A stretch of 64,000 nucleotides of DNA. It comes from Nilaparvata lugens (taxonomy: Eukaryota; Arthropoda; Insecta; Hemiptera; Delphacidae). This document shows, piece by piece, positions 41,439 through 53,346 of the stretch (its first letter is position 1; each line of letters begins with the position of its first letter). The notes below the pieces were generated by a model. The model searched no databases and was not told the origin of the DNA. It saw only the letters and a list, made by a program, of their open reading frames with translations. The stretch lies in the NCBI RefSeq assembly GCF_014356525.2, contig NC_052518.1:26685160-26749159 (forward strand), given 5' to 3'. The translations under genes were made by a program, and so were the position numbers.

Positions 41439-42855
41439 TCAAGTTAAGTTTAACTTACATCCACGAATGATCAAACAGTTTTTCAAATGTCCATTTTATT
41501 TTCTATCTAATATAATTTTTGCGGCTGAGGATGGCTGTAATAATATCATATTTATATATTTATCTATCTTGAGTGGACTGTATGGTGTGAGAAACAGAAT
41601 TTGATAAAAGAACTAAGACTTGTCTAGTTCTTGCACCACAGACCCAACAAAGTACCAAATTGAAATTACAACTGTTATACAAATTTTAATTAACTCTGGA
41701 AGCTAGAATGTTTGAAAAGAATTGTAATTGTAAACCTGAAAAATGTAATAGTTCTAAGTTGATACCTGTGATAATGATTTTTCTAAATAAAGACAAAGTT
41801 GTACAGAAACAATGACTGATTTTATTTTGCCTTTTGTCATAGGCTGGAAATAGTTCACAAACAACCAAGTTTTACTAATGATGGAGATATAAAAAGGGCT
41901 AATACAATAATACAAATACTTGCAGAAAATTCAAAGGTCAATGGATATTACAAAACATTTGTGAAAATCTGAATATAAGAATGTGAGAATACAATAAATA
42001 GTAGAGCGTTGGATCTTCAATCCTGATGCTGAATGCGGCAGACAGAGTGTCCTGATGCAGAGAGGTAGTATTGTGGCCTATAAGTCACTGTGACTTGTAA
42101 CCGAACCAATCAGACAAAGTGCCAAGAGAGAAAAAATTGGACTTACATTTAAATACTCACAAAAACAATTTTTTAGTGTTCATAATAATTTATGATAGCA
42201 GAAAACATTTGAATTTTGAAGATAGAGTTTGTGGAAAATTAGTTCTGCATTTTTAAAGTTGAACACAAGGTGACATAGCCCTAATAGGTTAGCTTTTGGA
42301 ACGATGAAGATATTTTGAAGAGAAAAAATCCCACAGAGAAACTTATTTGCACAGAATGACAAGAAGAACTTGGAAAACACTTTGAAATATTAATTTTAGG
42401 TGAAAGGATAAAATTGCTACATATTTGAAGAAATGAAAGGAGAAGCCTTGAACAGGCTACTTGGCTTGGGAAAACAAGAAGCTGGATGTGTGTTGATCAT
42501 AGCCAACCGATGCTAGATTGAAAATAAAAATGACACAGAACCAATGCAAAATGGCTAAAATAATTGCTGAATATGACGAAAACTGCAATATAAATTACTA
42601 GAACAATGAAATGAATAAAATACATCAGAAAATCACATCTAAAATATACAAAATTAAAAGTAGACAAAGTGTGTGAATGACAAGCTTGCACTAACAAACA
42701 ACTAGTGTCAGAGCAACAACTTACAAACTAAAGGAGCTTGATGCCAGAATACAAAGACCAAAGTCTGTATGACTGAGTTTTTACACTATCATTTTTATCT
42801 TTGTCTTTTTCTAGAGTATCAATACCCATTTATTTATTATTTTTCTTTTTATCCT
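41439..42855. other. LINE B' 5' region, no gene recognised
   Basis: AT-rich, with short ORFs in several frames and no retroelement motif. It could be 5' UTR, an eroded ORF1 or another insertion. Confidence 0.45.
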
Positions 42856-45512
42856 ATGTCATGCATTTCTTGTTTGTCTGTGTACTACCAGAATGTCAGG
42901 GGACTTCATACAAAGACCTTTACTCTTTATGAATCTCTTTTAATTGCTAATTATGATTTGATAGTATTGACTGAGACCTGGCTGCATAGCAGCATACTCA
43001 GTTGTGAAATGTTTGATGATCACTACACTGTCTATTGGAGTGATAGGGGAGGGGGTCGTCAGAGTGGAGGTGGAGTGCTAATCGCAATGAGAAACTCATT
43101 GCAGTCTGAGCTTTGTAGTGAGCTTTGCGAGAATAATGGAAATTGCTTTGATTCAGTAGGAATTAAACTGAAATTGAACTCAACGTTTTATCATATATCA
43201 GCGGTTTATTTGCCACCATCTACAACATCAAATATTCTTCTTACTTACTGTGACTATATTGAATCTCTTCATGGATTACTTAGTAGTAATTTAATGATAA
43301 TTGGAGATTTTAATTTGCCTGAAATTATCTCTAATACTTATAATCTGTTTTCTGGATCAACTAAAGCAAAAATCCTTAATCGCTTTATGTCATTTTATGA
43401 TTTAATATCTTATAATTCTGTGCAAAATGAGCTCGATAGAACTGTGGATATTGTGTTGAGTAATTTCCCAGTTAAAGTTATGAAAAGCGATGATCCACTT
43501 CTCCCTGAAGATGGTCACCATCCTGCATTGTGTGTGGAAGCTTCATACTCAGTGATGACGTCAGAGCTCTACTCTAACCGATCACCCAAGTTTAGCTCTG
43601 ACTTTTGCAAGGGGGACTTTCTTGGCCTCTATTGTGGTCACCATGACTGCAGCTGGGACTCCGTTTCGAGTTGTGATGATGTTGACTCTGCAGTTAACAG
43701 GTTTTATGAAGTACTTGACCATAATTTTGAAAGAATTATTCCAAGGAGGAAAATGAAATTTCCAAATAATAAGTATCCTCCTCGGTTTACATCTGATATT
43801 ATATCTGATTTAAAAATTAAAAATAAATGCTCGAGAAAAAGAAGAACTTCACGTTATCACGATGATCTATTTGAAACATTACGAGCATCTCTAAAAAATA
43901 GAATTGCATTGTCTTATCAGGCGTACCTCAATAGAATTCAGAATAGCTTGCAATATGACGTAAAAAACTTCTGGAATATGTTAATTCGAAAAGGAAAACT
44001 TATTTTGTAGAGTCGATCATGATACTGGACGGTGAGTCCTAATGTGGGGCTGATATTGTAAATGGGTTTTCTAGGTATTTTCAATCTGTTTATGAGGCTG
44101 ACATGCATGATGCACGGATGCAGTTTCCGGAGATGTCTGGGTGCTCATTTCTAGGTGGGGGCATTGACATGGTTTCTTGTGATTATATCCTATCTGCCAT
44201 CAATGGGCTGAGGTCGGGCTGCTCTGAGGGTCCTGATGCAATCCCCACTTATATTGTAAAAGGTTGTGCTGCAGTGCTGCTGAAGCCATTAGAATACATT
44301 TTCAATTTAGCTCTAGGGTCGGGTAAATTTCCATCGAAATGGAAAATTGTGAGGGTTACTCCTGTTTTTAAAAGTGGAAATAGAAATAATATAAAAAATT
44401 ACAGACCTTTATCAATCTTAAATTGCTTTTTGAAGGTTTTTAAAAAAATTTTTCATTCCATAATTTATGAACAAAGTAAGAGGATTATATCATCAGAACA
44501 GCATGAATATTTGCCTGGTCGCTCCACTGTATCCAATCTCATGATCTTCAGTAATGAAATGTCACACTTCAGTAATGAAATGTCACAGACTTTGGATCAT
44601 GGGGGACGTACTGATGTTATCTACACAGACTTATCAAAGGCATTTGATACCATAAATCACAGACTTCTGATTAGAAAACTCGAAGTTCTGGGATTCAGTA
44701 AAAATTTAGTTCATCTTATTCAGAGTTATCTTGAGGCGAGGATTCAATATGTAAATGAATGAATTCATCATTTCAATTCAAAATATTTTCAGTGCCCATC
44801 AGGCGTACCTCAAGGCTCTAATCTGGGGCCACTCCTCTTTATTTTATTCATTAATGACCTTCCATCTGTTATCAACAGCTCTTCCTGTCTCATGTATGCA
44901 GATGACATAAAGTTGTTCAAAGAAATTAAGGATCTAAATGATTATTACAATTTGCAGAGAGATATTGATAATATGTCCAGATGGTGTGATTCAAATGGGT
45001 TAAAAATTAATGTAGGTAAATGCAAATTCATGAGTCTCACCCCGCAATCCGCTCCTCATAATAATATATATTTTATTGGTATCCCATTGGAAAGGGTGGA
45101 ATATTGTTCAAGGACCTGGGGGGTGGTATTTAGCTCTGACCTTTCTTTCATCTTGCATGTTGAGTACACAGTTAATAGAGCCAATCAGCAGATGGGATTC
45201 TTCTTGAGGACTTGCTTGCCCTTCAGTGATGTAGAGCCTTTGATACTTCTATATGAGTCAATTGTGAGAAGCCTGTTAGAATATGCATATTATAATGAAC
45301 AGATTTACCTACTGGAACGTTTACAGAACAAATTTTTTAGATGCATTTATTACAGAAAACATAATATCTTTTGTCCCTTTGATTATCCTTCCAATTCACT
45401 TAGAAATGAGTTCTATATTGCTTCTTTGAAAGTAAGGCGCGATGTCAAATCACTTATTTTCCTTTATAATTTGCTGAATAATAAAATTGATTCATCCTAT
45501 TTGCTATCAAAA

Positions 45513-45594
<82 letters not shown>

Positions 45595-45780
45595 AATACC
45601 ATTGCTCGCTGTTCTGGTTTTTCATTTCATATAGCGAGCTCTAGAACCGTAAGTCATTATAACTCTCCTCTAAATAGAGTTCAGAGAATCTTTAATCATT
45701 GTTCAGAGCACTTAGACTCTTCTGGTTCTCCCCCTCCAAATTCCGTAAGATCTCATATAATTTGGTTGGGTAGCATGTGA
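42856..45780 (+). pseudogene. LINE B' ORF2: endonuclease and reverse transcriptase
   Basis: The frame from the ATG at 42856 (MSCISCLSVYYQNV) gives a complete endonuclease: LIVLTETWL (E), SGGGVLIAMRNS, NLMIIGDFNLPE and GHHPALCVEA, where H replaces the usual SDH. The linker (PPRFTSDIISDLK) follows. After a frame break near 44010, the RT runs 44103-44762 (FKSGNRNNIKNYRPLSILN, YTDLSKAFDTINH). It continues after a stop with CPSGVPQGSNLGPLLF-type text and 44892-45644 (CLMYADDIKLFKE, the YADD box). The C-terminal thumb (LLNNKIDSSYLL) is split by a TA microsatellite. At least two frame breaks plus stops make it defective. Confidence 0.85.
45518..45591. repeat. (TA)n microsatellite within the RT frame
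   Basis: About 74 bp of TA dinucleotides with one phase slip near 45560, lying inside the C-terminal part of the LINE B' RT. Confidence 0.9.
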
Positions 45781-46112
45781 TCTGTCTTTTTGTGATTGGT
45801 GTTCCAATTTTATAAAATTTCTATTGTTATTGATTTGATTGATCATTTCCTTCCATTCTTGGTTTTACACAGACATCCTTTCTCTCTTCATTCTTTCTCT
45901 TTTTATTATTGTTCTTATTATTCTTATAATCAATTATAATTGTTTACGATTACTTCAATGATTATTTGTATTCTTTCATATTGTTTGTATGTTTCTTCAT
46001 TTTTTATCTTCTTGTATTTCAAATTGTATAATGTGTTGAAAATATTGTATTGTGTGATGGAGGCAAAATGGGTCCATCCTGTTGTCTCCATTAATAAAAT
46101 TATTATTATTAT

Positions 46113-46286
46113 TATCATATGAAAGTAGTCATGTGATTAATGATTAATTCAAAAATTAATGTTGTTAATAAAATAAATAATCAAGTTAGTTTTTAGAAGA
46201 AAAGCTCAATGAATAGATTAAGAAAATGTAAAATGTGAATGTTTAAAATTAATAAAAGTTTTATTGATTTGTATCAGGATATTGAT
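46113..46286 (+). repeat. 3' LTR of gypsy-type unit, second piece
   Basis: Matches roughly 8399-8570 of the 5' LTR (CATATGAAAGTAGTCATGTG through TCAGGATATTGAT), with small indels. It is broken at 46286. Confidence 0.88.
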
Positions 46287-47100
46287 ATAGGTAATCAGAG
46301 TATAAGTATAACATCCAATTGCATTGCTACCACAAAATGTTAAATAAACCTAAAAGTGATTCAGAGATAAATGCAATGGCCTCATTATACTTTTACGATT
46401 GCTAAGTTCAATTGGATTTTGAAAAATATATATAGGTACCGTGAATGATTTTTAATTGTTATTGTTCGAGATTGGATCAAGAAATCAACAAAACTAAAAA
46501 TGATCCTACTTATAATTATAAGACTTTTACTTCTACAGAGTTACTTGATAGTTTTATAATTATTACATTGAATCACTAGTACACTTCTATTTTTTGCCAT
46601 TTCGGGTAATCAAGTGTCAAAATGAATTATTAGTATTAGAAAGTAAACCTTGATTACCCTAGTAAACATACATTACCTTAGTAAACCTTAGTTTATTTCC
46701 TTATAGCTCATATTGACACTTTATAATGGCATGATTAGCCAAAAGCGTCTTAGCATCAAAGGAAGTAGAAGGGTACCACTGGTGATTTTTTTTGGGAACA
46801 GTAGGATACTTTATTACTGGGTTTCTCTGTGTTAGGCGATCCTCTCACTTTATAAGACTTATATACAGAATACATGGGAGTCAAATATAAATAACTTAGC
46901 CAACGAGAGTAAGTAATACCGCACTCTAAAAATATGAAGACTAATTTTGTAGAATCTTCGTCATCTTTCTGGGAATATTGACAAACCAAAACTCTTGACT
47001 GTTCTTTTTTGTAGAGGAATGCTACTAATAATAGACAATAGTGGAATCTCTTCTGATGTCTCCCTAGCTCTGACATCCCGCTATTCAAGGGTTGGTTAGG

Positions 47101-47160
<60 letters not shown>

Positions 47161-47667
47161 AGTGCAATCAATATCAATATACCTGTATCGGACTATCCTT
47201 CAGTGGGGCAACCTCTCCCACAAGTGGTGAACTTCGAGCAAAGAACTTCGGAAAGGAAGTACATTGTATTTTATTAATACTTTGAATACTTCATTTCACT
47301 GGTATTTCCAATTAAGATGTCAATTATTTCTATCACATTTTTGACTGTCAAATAATTGATCTCTAATTCCTTTTTTGTTTGAAGGAGATCGTATGACCCA
47401 GCAACTCACATTCTATAAAATAAAATGAGTCAATATGGCTCTTTTTCTTATGGGAAACTGAAATTTTATTTCATAAATCTAGGAATAATCCATTGGTTGA
47501 AAGATTTGAATGTATTTTATACATCTATGTTTTATTCATTTATTCATTATAACTGTTACATTTTTTTATACAAGCCTTCTTTAAGCAGATGGAAACATTA
47601 TTCTAGAAATCCCCATGTATAAGCACTGCATGGTTTCTTCTTCACCAAATCCAAGTCCGGCGCTCTC
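46287..47667. mobile_element. Unidentified 1.4-kb insert in the 3' LTR
   Basis: The LTR text stops at GATATTGAT (46286) and resumes at TTAAAGAATA (47668), so the 1381 bp between them were inserted. The only longer frame is on the minus strand (47088-46756, 110 codons, no recognised domain). A TA microsatellite lies at 47103-47156. No terminal inverted repeat, LTR or poly-A tail was found, so the type is unknown. Confidence 0.5.
47103..47156. repeat. (TA)n microsatellite
   Basis: An uninterrupted TA run of about 54 bp inside the unidentified insert. Confidence 0.92.
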
Positions 47668-47687
47668 TTAAAGAATAATATCCTACA
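47668..47687 (+). repeat. 3' LTR of gypsy-type unit, last piece
   Basis: TTAAAGAATAATATCCTACA, identical to the last 20 bases of the 5' LTR (8572-8591). It is followed by TATA, the target duplication. Confidence 0.85.
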
Positions 47688-48023
47688 TATATACAAATTA
47701 AAATGAGGTTATTCGGCTGTGCTATCTTAATTCCGCAACATTCGAAGTATTGCTCAATGTAGAATCCCTCAAAATCAGAAAACTGTTCACATATTAGGCC
47801 GTGTCTTGTGTCATATTAGGCCTCCCCTCAATTTGTTTTGTCGGTAAATAAAGGAACTCAGATTGTAATCATGAAATTTATGCAAGAGAAATAAGTTGTT
47901 TTCTCCAACCCAGTGTTCAGTCAGACAGATAATGTTAGGTTCTCGTTGCATACCAGTTATGAACATATTTATCTCATCTAACTTGTTGCTCTGAATGATT
48001 CCCTGTATATTCCAATGCATCAA
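47688..48023 (-). pseudogene. LINE A ORF2: N-terminal half of endonuclease
   Basis: The frame starts MMHWNIQGIIQSNK (strand 1, N) and includes NIICLTEHWV (catalytic E). After a break near 47820 it reads CGIKIAQPNNLILICIY in another frame, right up to the LTR unit. The remaining half is at 7893-8340. Confidence 0.8.
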
Positions 48024-48085
48024 ATACAGATGATCGGCTTGATTACTTTGCTAACTATGTAAAGAACTATTATCAAAAACTGTAT

Positions 48086-49779
48086 TTAGATGTTTGTTAT
48101 TCCTAAAAAATTTATACCAACAGAACTAGGAAACAAAGTTTCAGAAACACAATTTATGAAATTCCCCTGCAGAGTCCTGAGATTAGTGAGTGATAATAAT
48201 GATATGTTGTGATGATTTAGGTGAACTGTGTCTCTTTGTATCCGGTCACCACGATAGCTCTCATTTCTTGTGTAGTAGTTCGGATACTTTCTATTATGCT
48301 GATGCAGTTCCAAATCCTGGAATCCCATGAAGTCACTACCAGGTGAGGATTGCGGAGAGCGCTCTCTGGAGTCCACACTCGGGTAGCAAGGCACTTGAGG
48401 AGCAGTCGAAATAGGTGTTGCAGGATACGATACAATGTGCTGAATGAAAGGAGATTTAGGTCCTTTTGACTTTGTGATAGGCCTACCAGCCTTTGAAGAT
48501 GAAGCACCAACAGCAGTAGTCATGGTTTGCTCAGAAAAAGTAACCATCTGTCTGGTAAGTAGTCTTTTTCCTCATCTATTGTACTGAAGACCATGCGTTG
48601 TATAATGTTTTCTCTGGAGAAAGTTGTTGATATCCATATAGTGCAGGTGTAGATCATCAGCAGAGTCTCGTATCTTTCTTGATAGAAAGGTATTTGCGAA
48701 GAGGATGTTTTCATTGAGTTAGGGTTTATCATACCGGTACGGTATGCTACACACTATGATGTGAAGTCCCAACAGTGAACTCATCCCTTGATCAAGAGTC
48801 AACTGATAAGGCTCATCCTCATTGAGATCATTAGTTCCAGCCAGTAAGACGACTTTGTCATCTTCAGTAAAATCTCTAATAAGATCCACTCCATCATGAA
48901 CAACATGTTTTAGCTTTGCACCAGATTTGCTGTAAGCAAAAGTGTCATAGTCATCATTCAAATACTGCAGGTATGTACTCAACTGTCTCCCATGACTGTC
49001 AGCCAAAATCGCCGATCTCCTTTTCTGTTTCATAGAAGTAGACTCATCAGTACGTTCAGAAACAGTTTCAGGTACTTGTTGTGATACAGCAGGCCTGTGA
49101 ACTTCCGCCTTGAAAGTTAATTTGTGGGATGAAGGTAGTATCTTTGAAGGTGATAAGCACTCGTTTTCAGAAAGCAAAGAAAACCTATTACTTCTTTAAA
49201 TTTCACTCATCTCAACAGCAATTGTTTGAGCTCTAGCGGTAAATCTACCACCAGCTCAGCGTGATGAAAACATCGTTAGTACAGCTTATTTTGTCCGAAA
49301 ATGATTTATGTTCTTGAAGAAAATCATTTTTTTCTTCTTGTATAATTTTTATTATCATCTTTGCTCTTCAGTTCATTATTCAGACGAATATTAGTCGCTC
49401 TGAGCACCAGCTTTCCTCTTCTGCTTTTTCTTCATTTAGTATAGAATCTTCCAAATTTAACTTACGTCTATTTTTTTCATCCTCCAACAGCTTGGTTAGT
49501 ACATCAATCTCCCCTAATAACTCCATTTTTTTTGCAGTCAGATCGCTGTTGAGTGGAATTGTTTTGTCTAATTTATTTAGCATTGTAACAATGTCTGGAA
49601 TAAGGTCAGATATAGCATCACTTGTAAATTTTTCGGCAATTAACTTATTGAGTGTTTCTCTCAAGTTGACAGCTAAGTCAATAACGTCGTCATTGAATAT
49701 TATTTATATTATTAAGCTCCGATTCAGCTTCGTGGTTGAAGCACACACGTCTGCAACGTGTCGTTATGGACTTACTCAT
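48086..49779 (-). pseudogene. LINE A ORF1: coiled coil and SGNH-like domain
   Basis: Several frames in the right order. The ATG at 49779 opens a basic start. A coiled coil follows at 49664-49380 (KKMELLGEIDVLTKLLEDEK). The SGNH-like domain lies at 49177-48719, with SAILADSHGRQLSTYL (block I, the S in GDS replaced by ADS), DKVVLLAGTNDLN (GTND block) and SIPYRYDK. A C-terminal continuation at 48730-48086 ends in a Pro/Ser-rich tail (SPFIQHIVSYPATPIS). Frame changes lie near 49670, 49380, 48720 and 48540. The layout resembles the ORF1 at 696-1886 but the sequence differs, so it is a separate family. Confidence 0.7.
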
Positions 49780-50224
49780 TTCAAGATTTGAAAAGTAGCG
49801 CCAATCAGGTAAATCCAAGCGTCAGCACACAGCATAGAAAATAAACGGATAGTGTTTACACTGCTCAGAAGGTCATTCGATCTGTCTGTAGAACTGTCAA
49901 AACCAGCTGACTCGGTTTCCCGCTCAAAGTTTTAAGATTTGAAGGTTCTAGCAACACCGGCAGTTTGCAATGCAAAGCGAACGTCTACATTAGTCACAAC
50001 TCAGTCAATAGTATCAGGCTATCAAATCCGAAGTGAGAAAAAACCGACAATGAGATAACCAATCCACTACCCTTAGTCAATCGTAGGTTGACTCATCATC
50101 ACAAAAGCAGATAAAGGCAACTCAACTGTTATTATCAAGAAGGATGATTACATTGACAAACTTACAGCATTTATAGGAGAAAACAACGGGATATAATTGG
50201 TTGACAGTATTTTGCATAAAGTAA
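49780..50224. other. LINE A 5' region and spacer
   Basis: There is no gene. The first 150 bp are probably the 5' UTR of LINE A. The rest is unassigned up to the Helitron start. Confidence 0.4.
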
Positions 50225-52810
50225 TCTCTATATCTATAAAAGGCTAAGCCCCAACAGACTGAAATCACACCACAGCCCAAACTACTGAGTCCAAAAATTT
50301 GAAATTTTTCACAATTGTTTATGGTAGCCTGAAAGCATCCACTAAGAAAGGATTTTCAGAAATTTGCCTCCCTGAGGGAGCTGGGGCCCCCCCAAAATTT
50401 TGTACTTTTTAACCGCTTATTGCACAGCAAAGTCATGAGGAACTTTTTCGTTCAGCTACGAAAAAAATTAGATCTATGTAGAAAATTTTCGATCAGGAGC
50501 ACAGGGGGGTTCAGGAAAGGGGATTTTTCGAAAAATTTTATGTAAAATCACACTACAGCTCAAACCAATTGTCCTACAGACTTAAAAATTTGCACAAATA
50601 TTCTTCAAACATTCTAGACGCGCACTAAGAACGGATTTTGAGATATTTTGTCTCTAAGGGTTTCAAAGGATGAAAAAGGATCCTATTTAGTAAGGTTATG
50701 AACATGGTGAGGTGAATGCCATATGGAACTGAGATAATTGACACATGATATTCTAACATATGTTGTAATAATTGAAAAGCTTAAAATAATTTTATCAATC
50801 AGCTGATCAAATTTAATTTTCTTTGGATCGAAAGCGCAAGCTTGCCACGTGTTATTCCATTGTTACATTCCGATTAGAACAGAGCACAAAGATTTTCTTT
50901 GGTTTGGAGTTTTTTGATAATTCTTTTTTCAAATTCAATTTTATTGCAAACAAAAATCACATTGAATAATAGACAACAATATTACAAAAACGAGATGTGA
51001 AACATAAACCAACATTTATTTGTAGCACGGCCAGAAAAAGACAAACTTATTGAGTACAGTACTAGCCGTGAGTTCATTCAATATACTGTAACTTATATTT
51101 TTGTGTTAATATTTTGTGAACAAAAAGTACGAGTTGATGAGAGATGTGAGTAATTTTTTATATTTGATCTAAATGGTTATTTATATTGTAGTAGTCTGGG
51201 TCATTTCAATCAAAGTTTATTATTTTGCAGCTAATAAATTTCATACGTATTGATTGTCCATAATGTATTCAGTGTCTATAATGTAAGTGATTGAACTACT
51301 CAAAATTAATGGCTTACTGGTCCTTCATAGAATTTATAGTATTCCTTGTGATTGAGCCTGTCTTTTTTCAGTGTTGACTATTAATAATAAAGCTTTATTT
51401 ACAACTATCTTACCTGGCGAACTTCATAATGCCAAAAAGTAAATGTACCTCATGTCACACTTTACTTTATTTGGTGAATCATAAAATGTATCTGACAATC
51501 AATATTTTCATTTACATCTGAATACGGACTTCCTATGTGCTTAGTCATGCAGCATTCATTATTCCCAAAACATATTCTTCTCAATCAATTGGTAATATCT
51601 AACAGTAAAGTGTTGAATTAAAAAAAATAGATGGGATAAATCAGTGTTTCAAAGATGAATTCAATGTTTTCATAGTTTTTGATTGTCAATAGATGACCCA
51701 GGAAATATGCAATGTACAATGAAACACACAGAATTACATATTCTTTCCATTTTCCATTTTAGGATGAATATAAGCTAAGCTAAATTTAAAAAAAAAATGT
51801 AAATTATTCTGTCATTAATGAATGCAATATGAACAACTCTCTTCCATGAGGTGAATCATTTTTTTCCAACATTTTCCGGTTACTCATTGATAGGGGAGTG
51901 ATAATTATTTGTATAGGTCTTCTAATGAACCATTATCTACAGCTGGTATGAATCAACTACACTTCAACTCCAAACTACCGTTGTAATACCAGTAGCCTAT
52001 ACAATTTATCATAGGGTGACATGTTTATTACAACTGGTAACTTTAGATGCTAAATCATAGGCCTATTATCCCAATATGATCTTGAATCATGATCATCTTT
52101 CCATTCTTCGGTAGCCGCCAGGCCGACAATTTCGGAAACATAGGTCTGTAAAATGGTTTATAAATAATCATTATCAGCCACCCTATTAAAATTTCTGGTC
52201 AGAAACCATCCCCAATATTCACACAACATATTCCCAAAGTTTCATGCCGTTATGTCAAGTATTTTTCAAGTCATAGGGAACAAACACACAAACAGACATT
52301 CATTTTTATATATATATATATATATATCATTATTATATATATATATATAGATAGATATATAGAAGATAGAAGATTTCATTCGGCTCAAACAAAAGCCTCT
52401 CTAAATGAAGGTTGAAGACTTTCAGTTCTGTTGTTTTGACATTTTGTTTTCAAATCACTTTCAAAAAGTTCATGTAGTACCTACTATTGTGTTTGAGACA
52501 CTTCTGGCGCTATCATAGTTTCACAACTATTCTGTTCCACACTCCTATCTCTTGCAGTTGTTAACCATATCTATAATAAAATAAAGAGTTGACTTATACA
52601 CACGTACGGGATAGGAGAATTATGTTTGACGCATTATCACGTCTGAACTGTAGGACTTGAAATTAACTTGAAATTTTGTATATAGGCTAGATTCTTAATT
52701 AACCAAGGATGGTTATAGGCCTATTTTCAATTCTTCAAGATTCCATTACGTCAAGTTTTCAGATTATCAAGTTTGAAAATACATCCTTGCGAAGCATGGG
52801 TTCCTGCTAG
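50225..52810 (+). mobile_element. Non-autonomous Helitron
   Basis: The start TCTCTATATCTATAAAAGG follows an A, and the end reads TTGCGAAGCATGGGTTCCTGCTAG followed by T. This is the TC...CTAG arrangement, with a GC-rich 3' end and insertion between A and T. No Rep/helicase frame is visible in 2.6 kb. Internal text near 50300-50560 (ACTAAGAAAGGATTTT, GGGCCCCCCCA) and a CTTACCTGGCGAACTTC segment near 51410 point to Helitron-type sequence nested or duplicated inside. It ends exactly where the Penelope fragment begins, so it may have inserted in that element. Confidence 0.6.
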
Positions 52811-53346
52811 TGTTGAATAAGTCCATAAGAGCAGTCTTCCCCACAACCAAGAGCATCATAGAAGATGGGACTTGGATAACCCTACCTTACATAGGCAAAA
52901 TTTCTGAAAAAGTAGGACAAACCTTGAAAAGGAAAGGTTTCAAGGTTGCATACTCTTCAAAACCACTGTTGAACAACCTCCTTAACAGCTCAAAAGATAG
53001 AATAAATTCAGAAGACTAGAGTGGAGTTCACAAGTTGAATTGTCAAGACTGCAATGCTTTTTATGTGGGACAAATGGGACGTAAGTTCAAGGAAAGAATC
53101 AAAGAACATACAAACTCTCTCAAAAAGGGAAAAACAGATTCCAACTTTGCCAACCACCTAATAGAAAATAATCGCAACCTTACAGACAGATTCCAAATAC
53201 AATATTTACATTTCTCAAACAAAGGCAGGCTACTCAACTCACTAGAAGCCATGGAAATACAAAAACTTGAAAAGGATCCATCAACAGTTAGCTTGAATGA
53301 TCAAACAAATTTTGATGCTTGCCCCATAACTAAATTCTTCTTTTAA
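52811..53346 (+). pseudogene. Penelope-like element: RT end and GIY-YIG endonuclease
   Basis: One frame with a single TAG at 53017. The first part (WITLPYIGKISEKVGQTLKR) is the region between RT and endonuclease in Penelope-like elements. The second part is a GIY-YIG domain: NCQDCNAFYVGQMGRKFKER, then IKEHTNSL and NFANHLIENN, with a conserved Glu in LEAMEIQKLEKD. The canonical G-x-Y/Y-x-G core appears as AFYVGQ. The RT palm is missing upstream, where the Helitron lies. The endonuclease would nick the target DNA for retrotransposition. Confidence 0.85.

Larger units (their letters stand above)
41439..46112 (+). mobile_element. LINE B' inserted in the 3' LTR
   Basis: A plus-strand LINE of the LINE B family, about 4.7 kb. 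It begins right after TATCAT (41433-41438) and ends in a short ATT repeat followed by TATCAT (46113-46118), a 6-bp apparent target duplication. The 3' end (GTCTCCATTAATAAAATT) corresponds to that of LINE B. The first 1.4 kb has no gene I can recognise; an ORF1 like that of LINE B is not evident, so the copy is probably 5' truncated or rearranged. Confidence 0.8.
8341..47687 (+). mobile_element. 39-kb unit bounded by gypsy-type LTRs, carrying a Polinton/adintovirus-like provirus
   Basis: The left boundary is a 251-bp LTR (8341-8591) starting TGTAGGATAT and ending ATATCCTACA. The right boundary is a direct repeat of it, split into three pieces (41381-41438, 46113-46286, 47668-47687). The unit is flanked by TATA on both sides (8337-8340 and 47688-47691), inside the endonuclease of LINE A, so both LTRs went in as one insertion. 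A tRNA-Pro-like primer site and a gag relic follow the 5' LTR. No pol gene of this element is present: the interior is occupied by dsDNA-virus-like genes and later insertions. Confidence 0.8.
2827..49930 (-). mobile_element. LINE A, split into three blocks by nested insertions
   Basis: One minus-strand non-LTR element forms the substrate for the whole nest. ORF1 lies at 49779-48086 and the N-terminal endonuclease at 48023-47688. The rest of the endonuclease is at 8340-7893, and the linker with the first residues of the reverse transcriptase is at 3500-2827. The blocks are in the right order and orientation. The protein similarity carries across both gaps: IYR just before the LTR unit and NIFFERLNG just after it, then HHLNNL before LINE B and LSNEKWESLFEL after it. 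The 3' part (most of the RT) is missing. The 5' limit near 49.9 kb is approximate. Confidence 0.75.
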
